This document shows, in pieces, positions 36,868 through 45,949 of a stretch of 64,000 nucleotides of DNA. Where the stretch lies: contig NZ_SOBG01000004.1 of assembly GCF_004365575.1 (NCBI RefSeq), positions 124,001 to 188,000 of the forward strand, in the 5' to 3' direction. A program made the position numbers and the translations under genes. Position 1 is the stretch's first letter. Each line of letters opens with the position of its first letter. The DNA is from Hypnocyclicus thermotrophus (lineage in GTDB: Bacteria > Fusobacteriota > Fusobacteriia > Fusobacteriales > Fusobacteriaceae). The notes below the pieces were generated by a model, which was given only the letters and a program-made list of their open reading frames with translations, was not told the origin of the DNA and ran no database searches.

Positions 36868-37036
36868 ATTTTAAAATCAAATATATTTTGTAAAGAAGAA
36901 ACCTGTGTTTCTCACCTTACGGGCTAAAGGCTTACATAAGGTCATTTAATAGTTAATGTAATTTATAGGTTTATTTATATATATAATAAATAACTATTAA
37001 GAGAGACAGGGTATTTATATACCCTGTTATTTTTTT
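36868..37036 (+). ncRNA. Structured leader of infC-rpmI-rplT ending in a terminator (L20-type leader)
   Basis: About 170 nt of untranslated leader with several helices: GAAAC/GTTTC (36898, 36907), ACCTTA/TAAGGT (36914, 36937), a competing AAACCT/AGGTTT pairing (36899, 36967), TAATAGTTA/TAACTATTA (36947, 36991), and finally a terminator ACAGGGTAT/ATACCCTGT (37006-37027) with a T-run right before the infC ribosome-binding site. In many bacteria ribosomal protein L20 binds such a leader and causes premature termination. The assignment to the L20 leader class is by position and architecture. Confidence 0.75.
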
Positions 37037-37050
37037 AGGAGGTGTTTTTT

Positions 37051-37557
37051 ATTTCTCAAAAGACGCGAATTAATGACAAAATTCGAGCAAAAGAAGTAAT
37101 GGTTATCGGTGATAATGGTGAACAATTAGGAGTAATGAAATTAAATGATGCACTTGATTTAGCATCAGAAAAAAAACTTGATTTAGTTGAAGTAGCTCCA
37201 AATGCTAATCCAATTGTTTGTAAAATAATGGATTACGGAAAATTTAAATATGACAAAGAAAAAAAAGCTAAAGAAGCTAAAAAAAATCAAAAAGTTGTTG
37301 TTGTAAAAGAAATTAAATTTAAATCAAGAATTGACAAACATGATTTTGATACTAAAGTATCTAAAATATCTAAATTTTTAGAAAAAGAATACAAAGTAAA
37401 AGTTAGCTTAATGCTTTTCGGTAGAGAAAGAATGCATTCTGAAATTGGTATTAATTTACTTGACCAAGTTGCTGAAATATTTGCTGATAAAGCAGTTGTA
37501 GATAAAAAATATAATGAAGCTCAAAAATTTTTAATGCTATCACCTAAAAAGCAATAA
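37051..37557 (+). CDS. infC: Translation initiation factor IF-3 (ATT start)
   Basis: 168 residues. IF3 N-domain (INDKIRAKEVMVIGDNGEQLG) and C-domain (KEIKFKSRIDKHDFDTKV, MLFGRERMH). The start is ATT at 37051, nine bases after AGGAGG; the GTG at 37042 lies inside that site and is not the start. AUU-type starts let IF3, which discriminates against them, repress its own synthesis, and are a known feature of infC. First gene of the operon with L35 and L20. Confidence 0.95.
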   Translation: MSQKTRINDKIRAKEVMVIGDNGEQLGVMKLNDALDLASEKKLDLVEVAPNANPIVCKIMDYGKFKYDKEKKAKEAKKNQKVVVVKEIKFKSRIDKHDFDTKVSKISKFLEKEYKVKVSLMLFGRERMHSEIGINLLDQVAEIFADKAVVDKKYNEAQKFLMLSPKKQ

Positions 37558-37596
37558 ATTTAGTATATAGCAGAATTCTGGAAGGAGGAAATATTT

Positions 37597-37803
37597 ATGC
37601 CTAAAATGAAAACTCACAGAGGAGCAAAAAAAAGAGTTAAAGTTACTGGAACAGGAAAATTCGTTGTAAAACATTCAGGAAAAAGTCACATATTAACTAA
37701 AAAAGATAAAAAAAGAAAAAATAATCTAGGAAAAGATATGGTAGTTCCTGAAGCAGCTGCAAGAAAATTATCAAAATTATTACCATCTAAAGAAGGAAGA
37801 TAA
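37597..37803 (+). CDS. rpmI: Ribosomal protein L35
   Basis: 68 residues, very basic. [20 protein letters not shown] is the L35 signature; the family is usually 64-66 residues. Large-subunit protein. Ribosome-binding site AAGGAGG; 39 bp after infC. Confidence 0.97.
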   Translation: MPKMKTHRGAKKRVKVTGTGKFVVKHSGKSHILTKKDKKRKNNLGKDMVVPEAAARKLSKLLPSKEGR

Positions 37804-37843
37804 TTCCTGTAAATCAAATTTTTGTATAAGGAGGATTTAGTCA

Positions 37844-38194
37844 ATGAGAGTAAAGACTGGTATCGTTAGAAGAAGAAGACATAAAAAAATCTTAAAACAA
37901 GCTAAAGGTTTTAGAGGTGCTAGTGGTACAGCTGTAAAACAAGCTAAACAAGCTACTATGAGAGCAGCTGCTTATGCTACTAGAGATAGAAAAGTTAAGA
38001 AAAGAGAAATGAGAAAATTATGGATAATCAGAATAAATGCTGGAGCTAGAGCAAATGGATTATCATATAGTAGATTCATGAATGGATTAAAATTAGCTGG
38101 TATCGAATTAGATAGAAAAGTATTAGCTGACTTAGCTTTAAACAACCCTGCTGAATTCACTAGCTTAGTTGAAGCTGCTAAAGCTGCATTATAA
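37844..38194 (+). CDS. rplT: Ribosomal protein L20
   Basis: 116 residues, the standard length. [20 protein letters not shown] and [20 protein letters not shown] are diagnostic. Early-assembly 50S protein and presumed autoregulator of this operon through the leader RNA. Followed by a strong terminator. Confidence 0.97.
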   Translation: MRVKTGIVRRRRHKKILKQAKGFRGASGTAVKQAKQATMRAAAYATRDRKVKKREMRKLWIIRINAGARANGLSYSRFMNGLKLAGIELDRKVLADLALNNPAEFTSLVEAAKAAL

Positions 38195-38222
38195 TTTATT
38201 AAAAAATAATTTTAATAAACTT

Positions 38223-38256
38223 AAAAACTGTTGAAATAATTTTCAACAGTTTTTTT
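38223..38256 (+). terminator. Terminator of infC-rpmI-rplT
   Basis: 14-bp stem AAAAACTGTTGAAA / TTTCAACAGTTTTT, 4-base loop, followed by more T. Confidence 0.93.
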
Positions 38257-38264
38257 ATTTTTTA

Positions 38265-38293
38265 TTGCATATTATTTATAATTTTGTTATAAT
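38265..38293 (+). promoter_or_regulatory. Promoter upstream of a short ORF and the FAD gene
   Basis: -35 TTGCAT (38265-38270), -10 TATAAT (38288-38293), spacing 17 bp. Confidence 0.75.
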
Positions 38294-38328
38294 ATTTTTT
38301 GGTGTGAAAAATAATAATAGGTGATGTT

Positions 38329-38418
38329 ATGAATATTTTTATTTTTTTTAAAAAAAATAATGTTTTTCAAAAAAAAATATCACAACAACTATATACAAAA
38401 TTATATAGATTAATATAA
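38329..38418 (+). CDS. Short ORF, possible leader peptide
   Basis: 29 codons with a ribosome-binding site (AGGTGAT) and an ATG, starting MNIFIFFKKNNVF and ending LYRLI; contains four Phe and four Lys in the first 17 codons. Its stop codon overlaps the base of a strong terminator. Position between a promoter and an attenuator-like terminator ahead of the FAD gene resembles a leader peptide, but in such AT-rich DNA a short ORF can be accidental. No homologue recognised. Confidence 0.4.
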   Translation: MNIFIFFKKNNVFQKKISQQLYTKLYRLI

Positions 38419-38454
38419 CCTGAGGTATAGCTATAGCTATATCTCAGGTTTTTT
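38417..38454 (+). terminator. Terminator or attenuator before the FAD gene
   Basis: Arms AACCTGAGGTATAGC and GCTATATCTCAGGTT (15 pairs, one G-U), 4-base loop, then TTTT. Ends seven bases before the GGAGG of the next gene, so transcripts from 38265 must read through it to express that gene. Confidence 0.9.
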
Positions 38455-38472
38455 ATTTAAGGAGGAGATTTC

Positions 38473-39861
38473 ATGAATTACGATGTTATTATCATTGGTG
38501 GGGGACCTGCAGGAATATTTACAGCTTACGAACTAGTAAAAGAAAAAAAAGATTTAAGTATTTTAATTATTGAAAAAGGAAAAAATATTTACAAAAGAAA
38601 ATGTCCAAAACATTATAACGGTGGAACATGTGTATACTGTAGCCCTTGTTCTATAACTACTGGATGGGCTGGAGCTGGAGCTTATTCTGATGGAAAACTT
38701 TCATTATCTCATGAAGTTGGTGGAAAGTTACCTGAATATATTGGAGTAGAAAAAACTCAAGAACTTATAAAATATGTAGATAATATTTATTTAAAATTTA
38801 ACGCTTCAAAAGATATACATGGAGAAGTTGAAAATAAAGCTATGAAAAAAATAAGAAAAAAGTCTATTAAAGCTAATTTAAAACTTGTACATTGCCCTGT
38901 AAGGCATCTTGGTACTGAAAAAGCTCAAGAACTATATGCTAAATTATATGAACATCTAATCGATAATAATGTAACTGTAAAATTTAATACTATGGTTGAA
39001 GATCTTATTATTGATAATAATAATGTAATTGGTATAAAAACAAAAGAAGAAAATATTTATGGAAAATATACAGTTGCTACTGTCGGTAGAGAGGGTTCAA
39101 ACTGGTTAATGGATATTTGTAAATCTCATAATATAAATACAAAACCTGGAACTGTTGATATTGGTGTAAGAGTTGAATGTAGAAATGAAATCATGAAAGA
39201 AATAAATGAAAATTTTTACGAAGCAAAAATGATACACTATACTAAAACTTTTGATGATAAAGTAAGAACTTTCTGCTCAAATCCTGGGGGATTTGTTTCT
39301 TCTGAATATTATGATGATAAATTAGCTGTAGTCAATGGTCATAGTTATAAAGAGCTTAAAAGTAATAATACTAATTTTGCTTTATTAGTCTCAAAGAATT
39401 TTACAGAGCCATTTAAATCGCCTATAGAATATGGTAAACATATTGCAAAACTAGCTAATATGCTTACTGAAAATAAAATTCTTGTTCAAAGATTTGGAGA
39501 TCTTATACGAGGTAGAAGAACTTATGAACATAGATTATATCGAAATAATATTATTCCTACACTAAAAGATGCTATACCCGGGGATCTTAGTTTAGTATTG
39601 CCTCATAGAATATTAGTAGATCTTATTGAAATGATATATGCACTTGACAAAGTAACCCCTGGTATTGCAAGTGATGAAACATTACTTTATGGTGTAGAAG
39701 TAAAATTTTATTCAAATATTGTAAAAGTAAAAGAAAATTTTGAAAGTATTTCTATAAATAATCTATATTTAGGCGGAGATGGAGCTGGTATTACACGAGG
39801 TCTTATGCAAGCTTCTGTAAATGGAATTGTTTTAGCTAGAAATATTTTAAAAAATTTTTAA
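38473..39861 (+). CDS. FAD-dependent NAD(P)-type oxidoreductase (COG2509-like)
   Basis: 462 residues. Dinucleotide-binding GGGPAGIFTAYEL at the N-terminus and a C-terminal FAD motif YLGGDGAGITRGLMQA. A cysteine-rich segment near residues 47-60 (CPKHYNGGTCVYCSPC) followed by TGWAGAGAYSDGKLSL is typical of a conserved family of uncharacterised FAD-dependent dehydrogenases. Substrate unknown. Ribosome-binding site AAGGAGG; expression may be controlled by the terminator just upstream. Confidence 0.82.
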   Translation: MNYDVIIIGGGPAGIFTAYELVKEKKDLSILIIEKGKNIYKRKCPKHYNGGTCVYCSPCSITTGWAGAGAYSDGKLSLSHEVGGKLPEYIGVEKTQELIKYVDNIYLKFNASKDIHGEVENKAMKKIRKKSIKANLKLVHCPVRHLGTEKAQELYAKLYEHLIDNNVTVKFNTMVEDLIIDNNNVIGIKTKEENIYGKYTVATVGREGSNWLMDICKSHNINTKPGTVDIGVRVECRNEIMKEINENFYEAKMIHYTKTFDDKVRTFCSNPGGFVSSEYYDDKLAVVNGHSYKELKSNNTNFALLVSKNFTEPFKSPIEYGKHIAKLANMLTENKILVQRFGDLIRGRRTYEHRLYRNNIIPTLKDAIPGDLSLVLPHRILVDLIEMIYALDKVTPGIASDETLLYGVEVKFYSNIVKVKENFESISINNLYLGGDGAGITRGLMQASVNGIVLARNILKNF

Positions 39862-39863
39862 TC

Positions 39864-39967
39864 AAAAAAAAGAGTCTAAATAGTAATGCACTCCAAAAGT
39901 AGACACAATATAAAACATTTGTATCTTCATTTTGGGGTGCATTTTCAGTTTTTTAGTCTCTTTTTTT
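39864..39967. repeat. Imperfect palindrome with IS3/IS150-like ends
   Basis: About 104 bp that fold back on themselves: outer arms AAAAAAAGAGTCTAAA and TTTTTTAGTCTCTTTTTTT, inner arms AATGCACTCCAAAA (39885-39898) and TTTTGGGGTGCATT (39930-39943), the latter extended by TAGACACAA / TTGTATCT. The inner motif resembles terminal repeats of IS150-type IS3-family elements. Could be a MITE-like remnant between convergent genes, now serving as their terminator. Confidence 0.55.
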
Positions 39968-39981
39968 ATTTATAGTAAATA

Positions 39982-41700
39982 TTAATCTAATAATTCTAAA
40001 AAAGAATTCATTACTTTTTCCATTTTTTTATTAACTTCTTCTTCACTAGCTGCATTTACTCCAAAATAATATTTTATTTTAGGTTCTGTACCCGATGGTC
40101 TAGCTGTAATATATGTATTATCTTCTAATACTAGTTGTAATACATTTGATTTTGGAAGTTCTAAAGCTTTTTCTGTTTTCTCTTTTTTATTTATTTCAAT
40201 TTGTTTATCAAAATCTCTTAATATAACTACTTTTTTACCATTTATTTCAGTTGGAGTATTTTCTCTTAACTTAGTCATTATAGACGTTATTTTTTCAGCT
40301 CCTTCTTTACCACTCATAGTTATAGCTTTTATTCCTTCTTTATACCAACCAAATTTTTCATAAAGTTTTTTAAGCTCTTTTGCTATACTACTTCCTTTAG
40401 CAGCATAAAATGCTGCCATTTCAGCTATTATCATAGTTGTTACAACTGCATCTTTGTCTCTTGCATGTGTTCCTATAAGATAACCATAGCTCTCTTCAAA
40501 TCCAAATATATATTCTCCATCAAGTTCTTTTGTTTCAAATTGTCTTATTTTTTCTCCTATAAACTTAAATCCAGTAAGAGTTTTCATTACTTCTATATTA
40601 TGAGCTTTTGCTACTACATCAACCATAGGTGTTGATACTACCGTAGTTATTATTTTTCCGTTTGTAGGTATATTTTTTCTATTTGCTAAAATATATTCTA
40701 CTAGCAAAAGTCCTACTTGATTTCCATTAGGATATATCCATTTTCCATTTTCATCTTTTACAGCAATTCCTATTCTATCTGCATCAGGGTCATTTGCCAT
40801 TACTATTTCAGCACCTTTTTCTTCTGCTAATTTTATTCCTAACTTAAATACCGCTGGATCTTCAGGATTTGCATATCCTACTGTAGGAAAAGTTCCATCT
40901 GGTTCTTCTTGTTCTTTTACTGTATATACATTTTTAAATCCCACTTCATCTAATATTCTTTGAACTGGTCTTCTTCCTGTTCCATGAAGTGGAGAATATA
41001 CTATTTTAAACTCTTCTTTTCCTGGTATATCCATATTTATTACTTCTTTTTTTATTGTTTCGATATACTTATCATCAAGTTCTTTTCCTACAATTACTAA
41101 AAGTCCTTTTTCTTTTGCTTCTTTTTCTGATATTAATTTTATTTCTCCAAAATCTTTTACATTTTTTACTGCTTCTACTACTCCACTTGCATGAGGTTCT
41201 ACTATTTGAGCACCATCATTCCAATACACTTTATATCCATTATATTCTACTGGATTATGAGAAGCTGTTACGACAATTCCAGCCTGTGTTCCTAATTCTC
41301 TTACTGCAAATGATAATTCAGGTGTTGATCTAAGTGATTCAAATAAATATGACTTTATTCCATTAGCTGCAAGGACTAAAGCAGCATTTAAAGAATATTC
41401 TACAGAACCTATTCTACAATCATAAGCTATAACTACACCTTTTTCTTTTGCTTCTTTTTCATTTACAGAAAGCATATAATTAGCTAATCCTTGAGTAGCT
41501 TTTCTTATCATATATTTATTCATTCTGTTAGTTCCTATACCTCTTATACCTCTCATACCACCTGTACCAAAAGCTAAATCTGTATAAAATCTCTCTTCAA
41601 TCTCTTTTTTATTATCTTTTATTGACTCTAGCTCTTTTTTATCTATATCGTCAATAAATGATGAATTTAGCCATTCTTCGTATTTCTTTATAAAACCCAT
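39982..41700 (-). CDS. Phosphoglucomutase / phosphomannomutase
   Basis: 572 residues, alpha-D-phosphohexomutase superfamily, size as in PgcA. Phosphoserine loop TASHNPVEYNGYK near residue 137, metal-binding ANDPDADRIGIAV near 295, sugar-binding GFEESYGYLIG near 395, and C-terminal phosphate-binding RPSGTEPKIK near 530. Interconverts hexose 1- and 6-phosphates for glycogen or envelope sugars. Ribosome-binding site GGAGGAG; own promoter. Confidence 0.94.
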   Translation of the reverse strand: MGFIKKYEEWLNSSFIDDIDKKELESIKDNKKEIEERFYTDLAFGTGGMRGIRGIGTNRMNKYMIRKATQGLANYMLSVNEKEAKEKGVVIAYDCRIGSVEYSLNAALVLAANGIKSYLFESLRSTPELSFAVRELGTQAGIVVTASHNPVEYNGYKVYWNDGAQIVEPHASGVVEAVKNVKDFGEIKLISEKEAKEKGLLVIVGKELDDKYIETIKKEVINMDIPGKEEFKIVYSPLHGTGRRPVQRILDEVGFKNVYTVKEQEEPDGTFPTVGYANPEDPAVFKLGIKLAEEKGAEIVMANDPDADRIGIAVKDENGKWIYPNGNQVGLLLVEYILANRKNIPTNGKIITTVVSTPMVDVVAKAHNIEVMKTLTGFKFIGEKIRQFETKELDGEYIFGFEESYGYLIGTHARDKDAVVTTMIIAEMAAFYAAKGSSIAKELKKLYEKFGWYKEGIKAITMSGKEGAEKITSIMTKLRENTPTEINGKKVVILRDFDKQIEINKKEKTEKALELPKSNVLQLVLEDNTYITARPSGTEPKIKYYFGVNAASEEEVNKKMEKVMNSFLELLD

Positions 41701-41734
41701 TTGTTCTCCTCCTATTTTTAATGAATTCTATATA

Positions 41735-41763
41735 ATTTTAATAGATTTTCTAAAAAAAATCAA
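41735..41763 (-). promoter_or_regulatory. Promoter of the phosphohexomutase gene
   Basis: Minus strand -35 TTGATT (41758-41763), -10 TAAAAT (41735-41740), spacing 17 bp. Confidence 0.65.
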
Positions 41764-41821
41764 GGAAAATAAAGAATTTGAAATATATTAATCTTTTAAG
41801 AAGTTTTTTTAACTTTAAAAT

Positions 41822-41857
41822 AAAAAGAGTTATTAGTTAAAACTAATAACTCTTTTT
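41822..41857 (-). terminator. Terminator of rubrerythrin gene
   Basis: 17-bp perfect stem AAAAAGAGTTATTAGTT / AACTAATAACTCTTTTT with a minimal loop, two bases after the rubrerythrin stop. Confidence 0.92.
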
Positions 41858-41859
41858 AT

Positions 41860-42411
41860 TTATTTGTTTCCAAAATATCTTTCTAATAACCCTTTAAATG
41901 CTTTTCCATGTCTAGCTTCATCTTTAGCCATTTCATGCACTGTATCATGAATAGCGTCAAATCCTAATTGTTTTGCTCTTTTAGCAATATCAAATTTTCC
42001 ACTTGTAGCTCCATATTCTGCTTCCACTCTTCTTCTTAAATTTTCTTCACTTGAATCAGTAACTACCTCGCCTAATAATTCAGCAAATTTTGCTGCATGC
42101 TCTGCTTCTTCAAAAGCTATCCTTTTATATGCTTCTGCAATTTCTGGATATCCTTCTCTATCTGCTACTCTTGCCATTGCAAGGTACATTCCTACTTCTG
42201 TACATTCACCTTCAAAATTAGCTCTTAAGCCAGATATAATCTCTTCATCACCACAAGCTAATCCTTCTCCTAATTTATGTTCAGTAGCCCATATTAATTC
42301 TTCGCCTTCTTTAATTTCAACAAATTTATCTTTTGTTGCTTTACAAACTGGACATACTTCTACTCCTTCTTCTAATATTTCTCCACATACACTACATCTA
42401 AATTTTTTCAT
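41860..42411 (-). CDS. rbr: Reverse rubrerythrin
   Basis: 183 residues. N-terminal rubredoxin domain (KKFRCSVCG, then EVCPVCKA; four Cys iron ligands) precedes the ferritin-like di-iron domain with Glu/His ligands ([39 protein letters not shown]). This order is the reverse of classical rubrerythrin and typifies peroxide-reducing enzymes of strict anaerobes. Start is the ATG at 42411; an ATG three codons earlier overlaps AAAGGAGG. Preceded by a PerR-like operator. Confidence 0.95.
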   Translation of the reverse strand: MKKFRCSVCGEILEEGVEVCPVCKATKDKFVEIKEGEELIWATEHKLGEGLACGDEEIISGLRANFEGECTEVGMYLAMARVADREGYPEIAEAYKRIAFEEAEHAAKFAELLGEVVTDSSEENLRRRVEAEYGATSGKFDIAKRAKQLGFDAIHDTVHEMAKDEARHGKAFKGLLERYFGNK

Positions 42412-42446
42412 AAATTTCATCCTCCTTTTATGTTTTTATTTCATTT

Positions 42447-42461
42447 TTGTAATAATTACAG
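42447..42461. promoter_or_regulatory. PerR/Fur-like box at the rubrerythrin promoter
   Basis: TTGTAATAATTACAG fits the 7-1-7 PerR box TTATAATNATTATAA at 11 of 14 positions. It lies immediately downstream of the -10 box, over the transcription start, as expected for a repressor site. The known PerR control of clostridial reverse rubrerythrin supports the reading. Confidence 0.65.
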
Positions 42462-42465
42462 AATA

Positions 42466-42494
42466 ATAATATCAATTTTTCTTATATTTGTCAA
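42466..42494 (-). promoter_or_regulatory. Promoter of rubrerythrin
   Basis: Minus strand -35 TTGACA (42489-42494), -10 TATTAT (42466-42471), spacing 17 bp. Confidence 0.85.
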
Positions 42495-42516
42495 TATTTT
42501 TTTAATAAAATAAAAA

Positions 42517-42540
42517 AGCTATCGACATTAATCGATAGCT
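42517..42540 (-). terminator. Terminator of the prfB-gltX operon
   Basis: Stem AGCTATCGA / TCGATAGCT with a 6-base loop followed by TTTTTTA on the minus strand, just after the gltX stop. Confidence 0.9.
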
Positions 42541-42546
42541 AAAATT

Positions 42547-44049
42547 TTATATTTTTTTTATTGTATTTTCTACTCTTTTTAAAGTTCTTTCTTTACCTAT
42601 TACAGCAATTATTCCATATAATTCTGGTCCTCTACCCTCTCCAGTAAGTATTGCTCTAAGAGGCATAAGAACTTTACCTGGTCCTTCTCCTAATTCTTCC
42701 ATTATTTCATTAAGAATTTCTTTTGCTCTATCTTCTGAGATATTTTCAGATTCCATTTTAATTTTTTCTACAAATAAATTAATTGCTTTTTTTCCTACCT
42801 CATCTTCTAGTGCTTTAAGAACTCTTTCTACTGATTTTCTCTCTTTTCTGTTCATTTCTTCTGTTACAACTGGTAATTCAAAATTATCTTCATAATATAT
42901 TTTTGATTTTGTAGCTAACTCTTTTAGAGTTGTAGCTCCATCTCTAAGTATTTCAATAACTCTTCTTAACGCTTTATATTCTTTATCTGTTAATTCTTTA
43001 TTAATATATCCTATTTCCTCAAAATATGGTTTAGCAAGTTCTACTAATTCATCTAAATTTTTTAATTTCATATGTTGATTATTTACCCAACCTAACTTAA
43101 CTAGATCAAATACAGGCCCACCAAGAGATATTTTATCAAAATCAAAACTTTCTACCATTTCATCAAAAGTAAAAATTTCTTTATTATTTCCTATACTATA
43201 TCCCATAAGACCTAAGAAATTTAATATAGCTTCTTTTAAATATCCTTCTTCTTTATAATAATTCAATGAAACAGGATTTTTTCTTTTCGATATTTTAGTT
43301 TTATCTTGATTTCTAAGAAGTGGCATATGTACCCATACAGGTTCTTCCCATCCAAAGGCTTTATATAATTGAATATGTTTTGGTGTTGATGCTATCCATT
43401 CTTCTGCTCTTATTACATGAGTTATTCCCATTAAATGGTCATCTACTACATTAGCTAAATGATAAGTAGGAAATCCATCTGATTTTAATAAAACTTGATC
43501 ATCAATTTTATTATTTTCAAATTTTACTTCTCCTCTAAGTACGTCTTTAACTATTGTATCACCTTCATAAGGCATCTTTAATCTTATTACATATTTTTCT
43601 CCATTAGCTAATCTTGTTTCTATCTCCTCTTTTGATAATGATCTACAATGTCCATCATACCCTGGAGCTTTCCCCATAGCTTTTTGTCTTTCTCTTAAAT
43701 TCTCTAGTCTTTCAGGAGTACAAAAACAATAATATGCCATTCCTTTATCAACTAATTCTTTTGCATATCTCGAATATAATTCAAATCTTTCTGATTGTCT
43801 ATATGGTCCAAATTCTCCTCCTACATCTGGTCCCTCATCATAGTTAAGTCCTAGCCATTTTAATGAATCAAATATTTGTTGTTCCGACTCTTTAGTTGAT
43901 CTAGTTTGATCTGTATCCTCTATTCTTAATAAAAATTTTCCATTATTATGTCTAGCAAATGCTAAATTAAATAATGCTATATATGCTGTTCCAACATGTG
44001 GATCTCCTGTTGGTGACGGTGCTATTCTTACTCTAACTTCTTTTGACAT
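42547..44049 (-). CDS. gltX: Glutamyl-tRNA synthetase
   Basis: 500 residues, class I synthetase. HIGH-type motif [17 protein letters not shown] at the N-terminus, KISKR in [13 protein letters not shown] near residue 252. Whether it charges only tRNA-Glu or also tRNA-Gln cannot be told. Last gene of a run with prfB and exported proteins; ribosome-binding site GAGGAGG. Confidence 0.97.
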   Translation of the reverse strand: MSKEVRVRIAPSPTGDPHVGTAYIALFNLAFARHNNGKFLLRIEDTDQTRSTKESEQQIFDSLKWLGLNYDEGPDVGGEFGPYRQSERFELYSRYAKELVDKGMAYYCFCTPERLENLRERQKAMGKAPGYDGHCRSLSKEEIETRLANGEKYVIRLKMPYEGDTIVKDVLRGEVKFENNKIDDQVLLKSDGFPTYHLANVVDDHLMGITHVIRAEEWIASTPKHIQLYKAFGWEEPVWVHMPLLRNQDKTKISKRKNPVSLNYYKEEGYLKEAILNFLGLMGYSIGNNKEIFTFDEMVESFDFDKISLGGPVFDLVKLGWVNNQHMKLKNLDELVELAKPYFEEIGYINKELTDKEYKALRRVIEILRDGATTLKELATKSKIYYEDNFELPVVTEEMNRKERKSVERVLKALEDEVGKKAINLFVEKIKMESENISEDRAKEILNEIMEELGEGPGKVLMPLRAILTGEGRGPELYGIIAVIGKERTLKRVENTIKKI

Positions 44050-44071
44050 TTTTCCTCCTCTATAATTAAAA

Positions 44072-44638
44072 CTATTCTATTATTATTTTATCTTTTTTAA
44101 ATTTTATTTTGTTTATTATTATATCTAAATTTAAATCCTCAGCTTTAAAAAAAGGATTTAATCTTTCTTTAAATGATTCAACAATAAATTTTGGTACTGC
44201 TATTACTCCAACTTTTCCTTTTTTTATATCAAAATATATTTCATTATTTTGAATATAAAATGTACCTATAAGAGTAATCTTAAATATTCCACTTAGTACA
44301 TTCGCTTTACCTTCAATAAGAATATTATTATTTTGTGTTTGTATTTTTATCTCTTTTATATCATTATTTCTTTCTAAAAATGCTTTTTCTAAATCTTTTG
44401 TGAGTAATTCTAATTTATTTTGTTGTTTTTCTTTATGATCATATATTATTATTTTATTAAATCTAACTTTATCATATACTAATCCTGTAATTTCGATTCC
44501 TTCTTTTATATCTGATATACCTTCTATTTTTTCTATTTTTTCAGATTTAAAAATTTTATCAAAATAATACCCTATATTATGATCTGCAAAAGTTGAAAAT
44601 GAAATTGCTAGATAAAGTATCACACCAAATTTTTTCAT
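44072..44638 (-). CDS. Exported protein of unknown function (LmeA/DUF2993-like pattern)
   Basis: 188 residues. Signal peptide [18 protein letters not shown], then an alternating beta pattern with [18 protein letters not shown] and a C-terminal half ([20 protein letters not shown], then [18 protein letters not shown]) that recalls DUF2993/LmeA lipid-binding proteins; similarity is judged by pattern only. Start ATG at 44638 follows GAGGGA. Located between another exported protein and gltX. Confidence 0.6.
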   Translation of the reverse strand: MKKFGVILYLAISFSTFADHNIGYYFDKIFKSEKIEKIEGISDIKEGIEITGLVYDKVRFNKIIIYDHKEKQQNKLELLTKDLEKAFLERNNDIKEIKIQTQNNNILIEGKANVLSGIFKITLIGTFYIQNNEIYFDIKKGKVGVIAVPKFIVESFKERLNPFFKAEDLNLDIIINKIKFKKDKIIIE

Positions 44639-44654
44639 AATTAGTTCCCTCACA

Positions 44655-45938
44655 TTATTTTTTTATCATATATTCTCTTATCCCTATGTTTTCTACTTCA
44701 TATTTCTCTTTATCTATTTTATAATCTTCTAATAGATTTTCAAAACTAAGTATTTTATAATTTTCTTTTAATCGAGACTTTCCTAAACCTGATATATAAA
44801 AATACGATTCATTACCTCTATTTTCAGCTGCCTTATTCATTAAAGAATTTAATTCTTTATAATTTAAATTTAAAATTATAAATTTTTCTTTAGTAAACAT
44901 TTCATTAACTTCTGCTACAGTATAAAGTCCTTTTTTTATACCTTTTAATAATGATTTTTTAGGGAATATAACTGCATCTGTTTTGTAGGATTTCATTAAT
45001 TTATCTGCTAAATCATCTAAAAATGGTACTTCATCACTTAAATATATTTCATAAGGATTAAATGTATTATCTGTATATCCTATTATTAAGCTATTTTCAT
45101 TTTTTATCCTTACATCTGTCCAATTAATATAATTTCTAAAATCTCTGTCATAACCAAATTTTTCTGGTTTTAAAATATTTTCTCTTTTTAAAAGAGTAGC
45201 TGTTTTTAGTTTAAAGCCTATTTTATCTATACTTTGATTATCTTCTTGTTCATCATATTTAAAATCTAATACACTTATTCCATAAGTTGGTATTAAATAA
45301 GTATTATTTATCTTTTCTACTCCAAAATCATAAAGGTTTAATCTGCTTTCAAATAATCCTGTTATTTGAGGGAAATCTTGGATTATACTTACATTTTCTT
45401 CTCTTTCTAAATCTGTAACTACAAATAAAAAATCTACATTATCTTCTAGCATATACATAAGATTTTGAAGTTCTCTTTTATAACTAAGAGTTCCTTTTAT
45501 ATCTTCTTCATATATATTTGTTATTCCTACTACACATACTATATAGTCTTCCATTTTCATAAGTTGATATGGAAGAACATCTTTAGCTATTATATTTAAG
45601 GTAGACATTTTTATCTGTGTAGGATCTATTTTATCTCTCCATAAAAATTCTTGTTTCCCTAAAAAATTAAAATTAAAATTTGTTGTTTTATAAAAATTTA
45701 GCATTATATCATTTTTTTCAAGATATTCTGTCATATTATTTCCAACATTAATTTTTATTACATTATCATATTGCATCTCTTTTTCTTTTGTAATAGTATC
45801 TATTGCTATTTTTAAGGAATCTAATTTCTTATACTCTCCATTCAAAGCTCCCATTGAAATAATACTAAAGTTTACTGTACGTGCAAAGGTATTTATTGAA
45901 AATATCATAATAATAAAAATTACTAAATATTTTTTCAT
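44655..45938 (-). CDS. Exported 5'-nucleotidase-like protein lacking metal ligands
   Basis: 427 residues with signal peptide (KKYLVIFIIMIFSINTFA). The layout follows UshA-type metallophosphoesterases: an N-terminal domain with VNFSIISMGALNGEY, VIKINVGNNM, FLGKQEFLW (94-97 replacing GNHE) and CVVGITN, and a C-terminal domain with DLADKLMKSYKTDAVIF and KEKFIILNLNYKELNSLM. The D-x-H, GD and GNH(E/D) metal motifs are all lost, so it is probably a pseudoenzyme. The ATG at 45938 follows AAGGAG. Confidence 0.65.
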   Translation of the reverse strand: MKKYLVIFIIMIFSINTFARTVNFSIISMGALNGEYKKLDSLKIAIDTITKEKEMQYDNVIKINVGNNMTEYLEKNDIMLNFYKTTNFNFNFLGKQEFLWRDKIDPTQIKMSTLNIIAKDVLPYQLMKMEDYIVCVVGITNIYEEDIKGTLSYKRELQNLMYMLEDNVDFLFVVTDLEREENVSIIQDFPQITGLFESRLNLYDFGVEKINNTYLIPTYGISVLDFKYDEQEDNQSIDKIGFKLKTATLLKRENILKPEKFGYDRDFRNYINWTDVRIKNENSLIIGYTDNTFNPYEIYLSDEVPFLDDLADKLMKSYKTDAVIFPKKSLLKGIKKGLYTVAEVNEMFTKEKFIILNLNYKELNSLMNKAAENRGNESYFYISGLGKSRLKENYKILSFENLLEDYKIDKEKYEVENIGIREYMIKK

Positions 45939-45949
45939 AGTCATACTCC

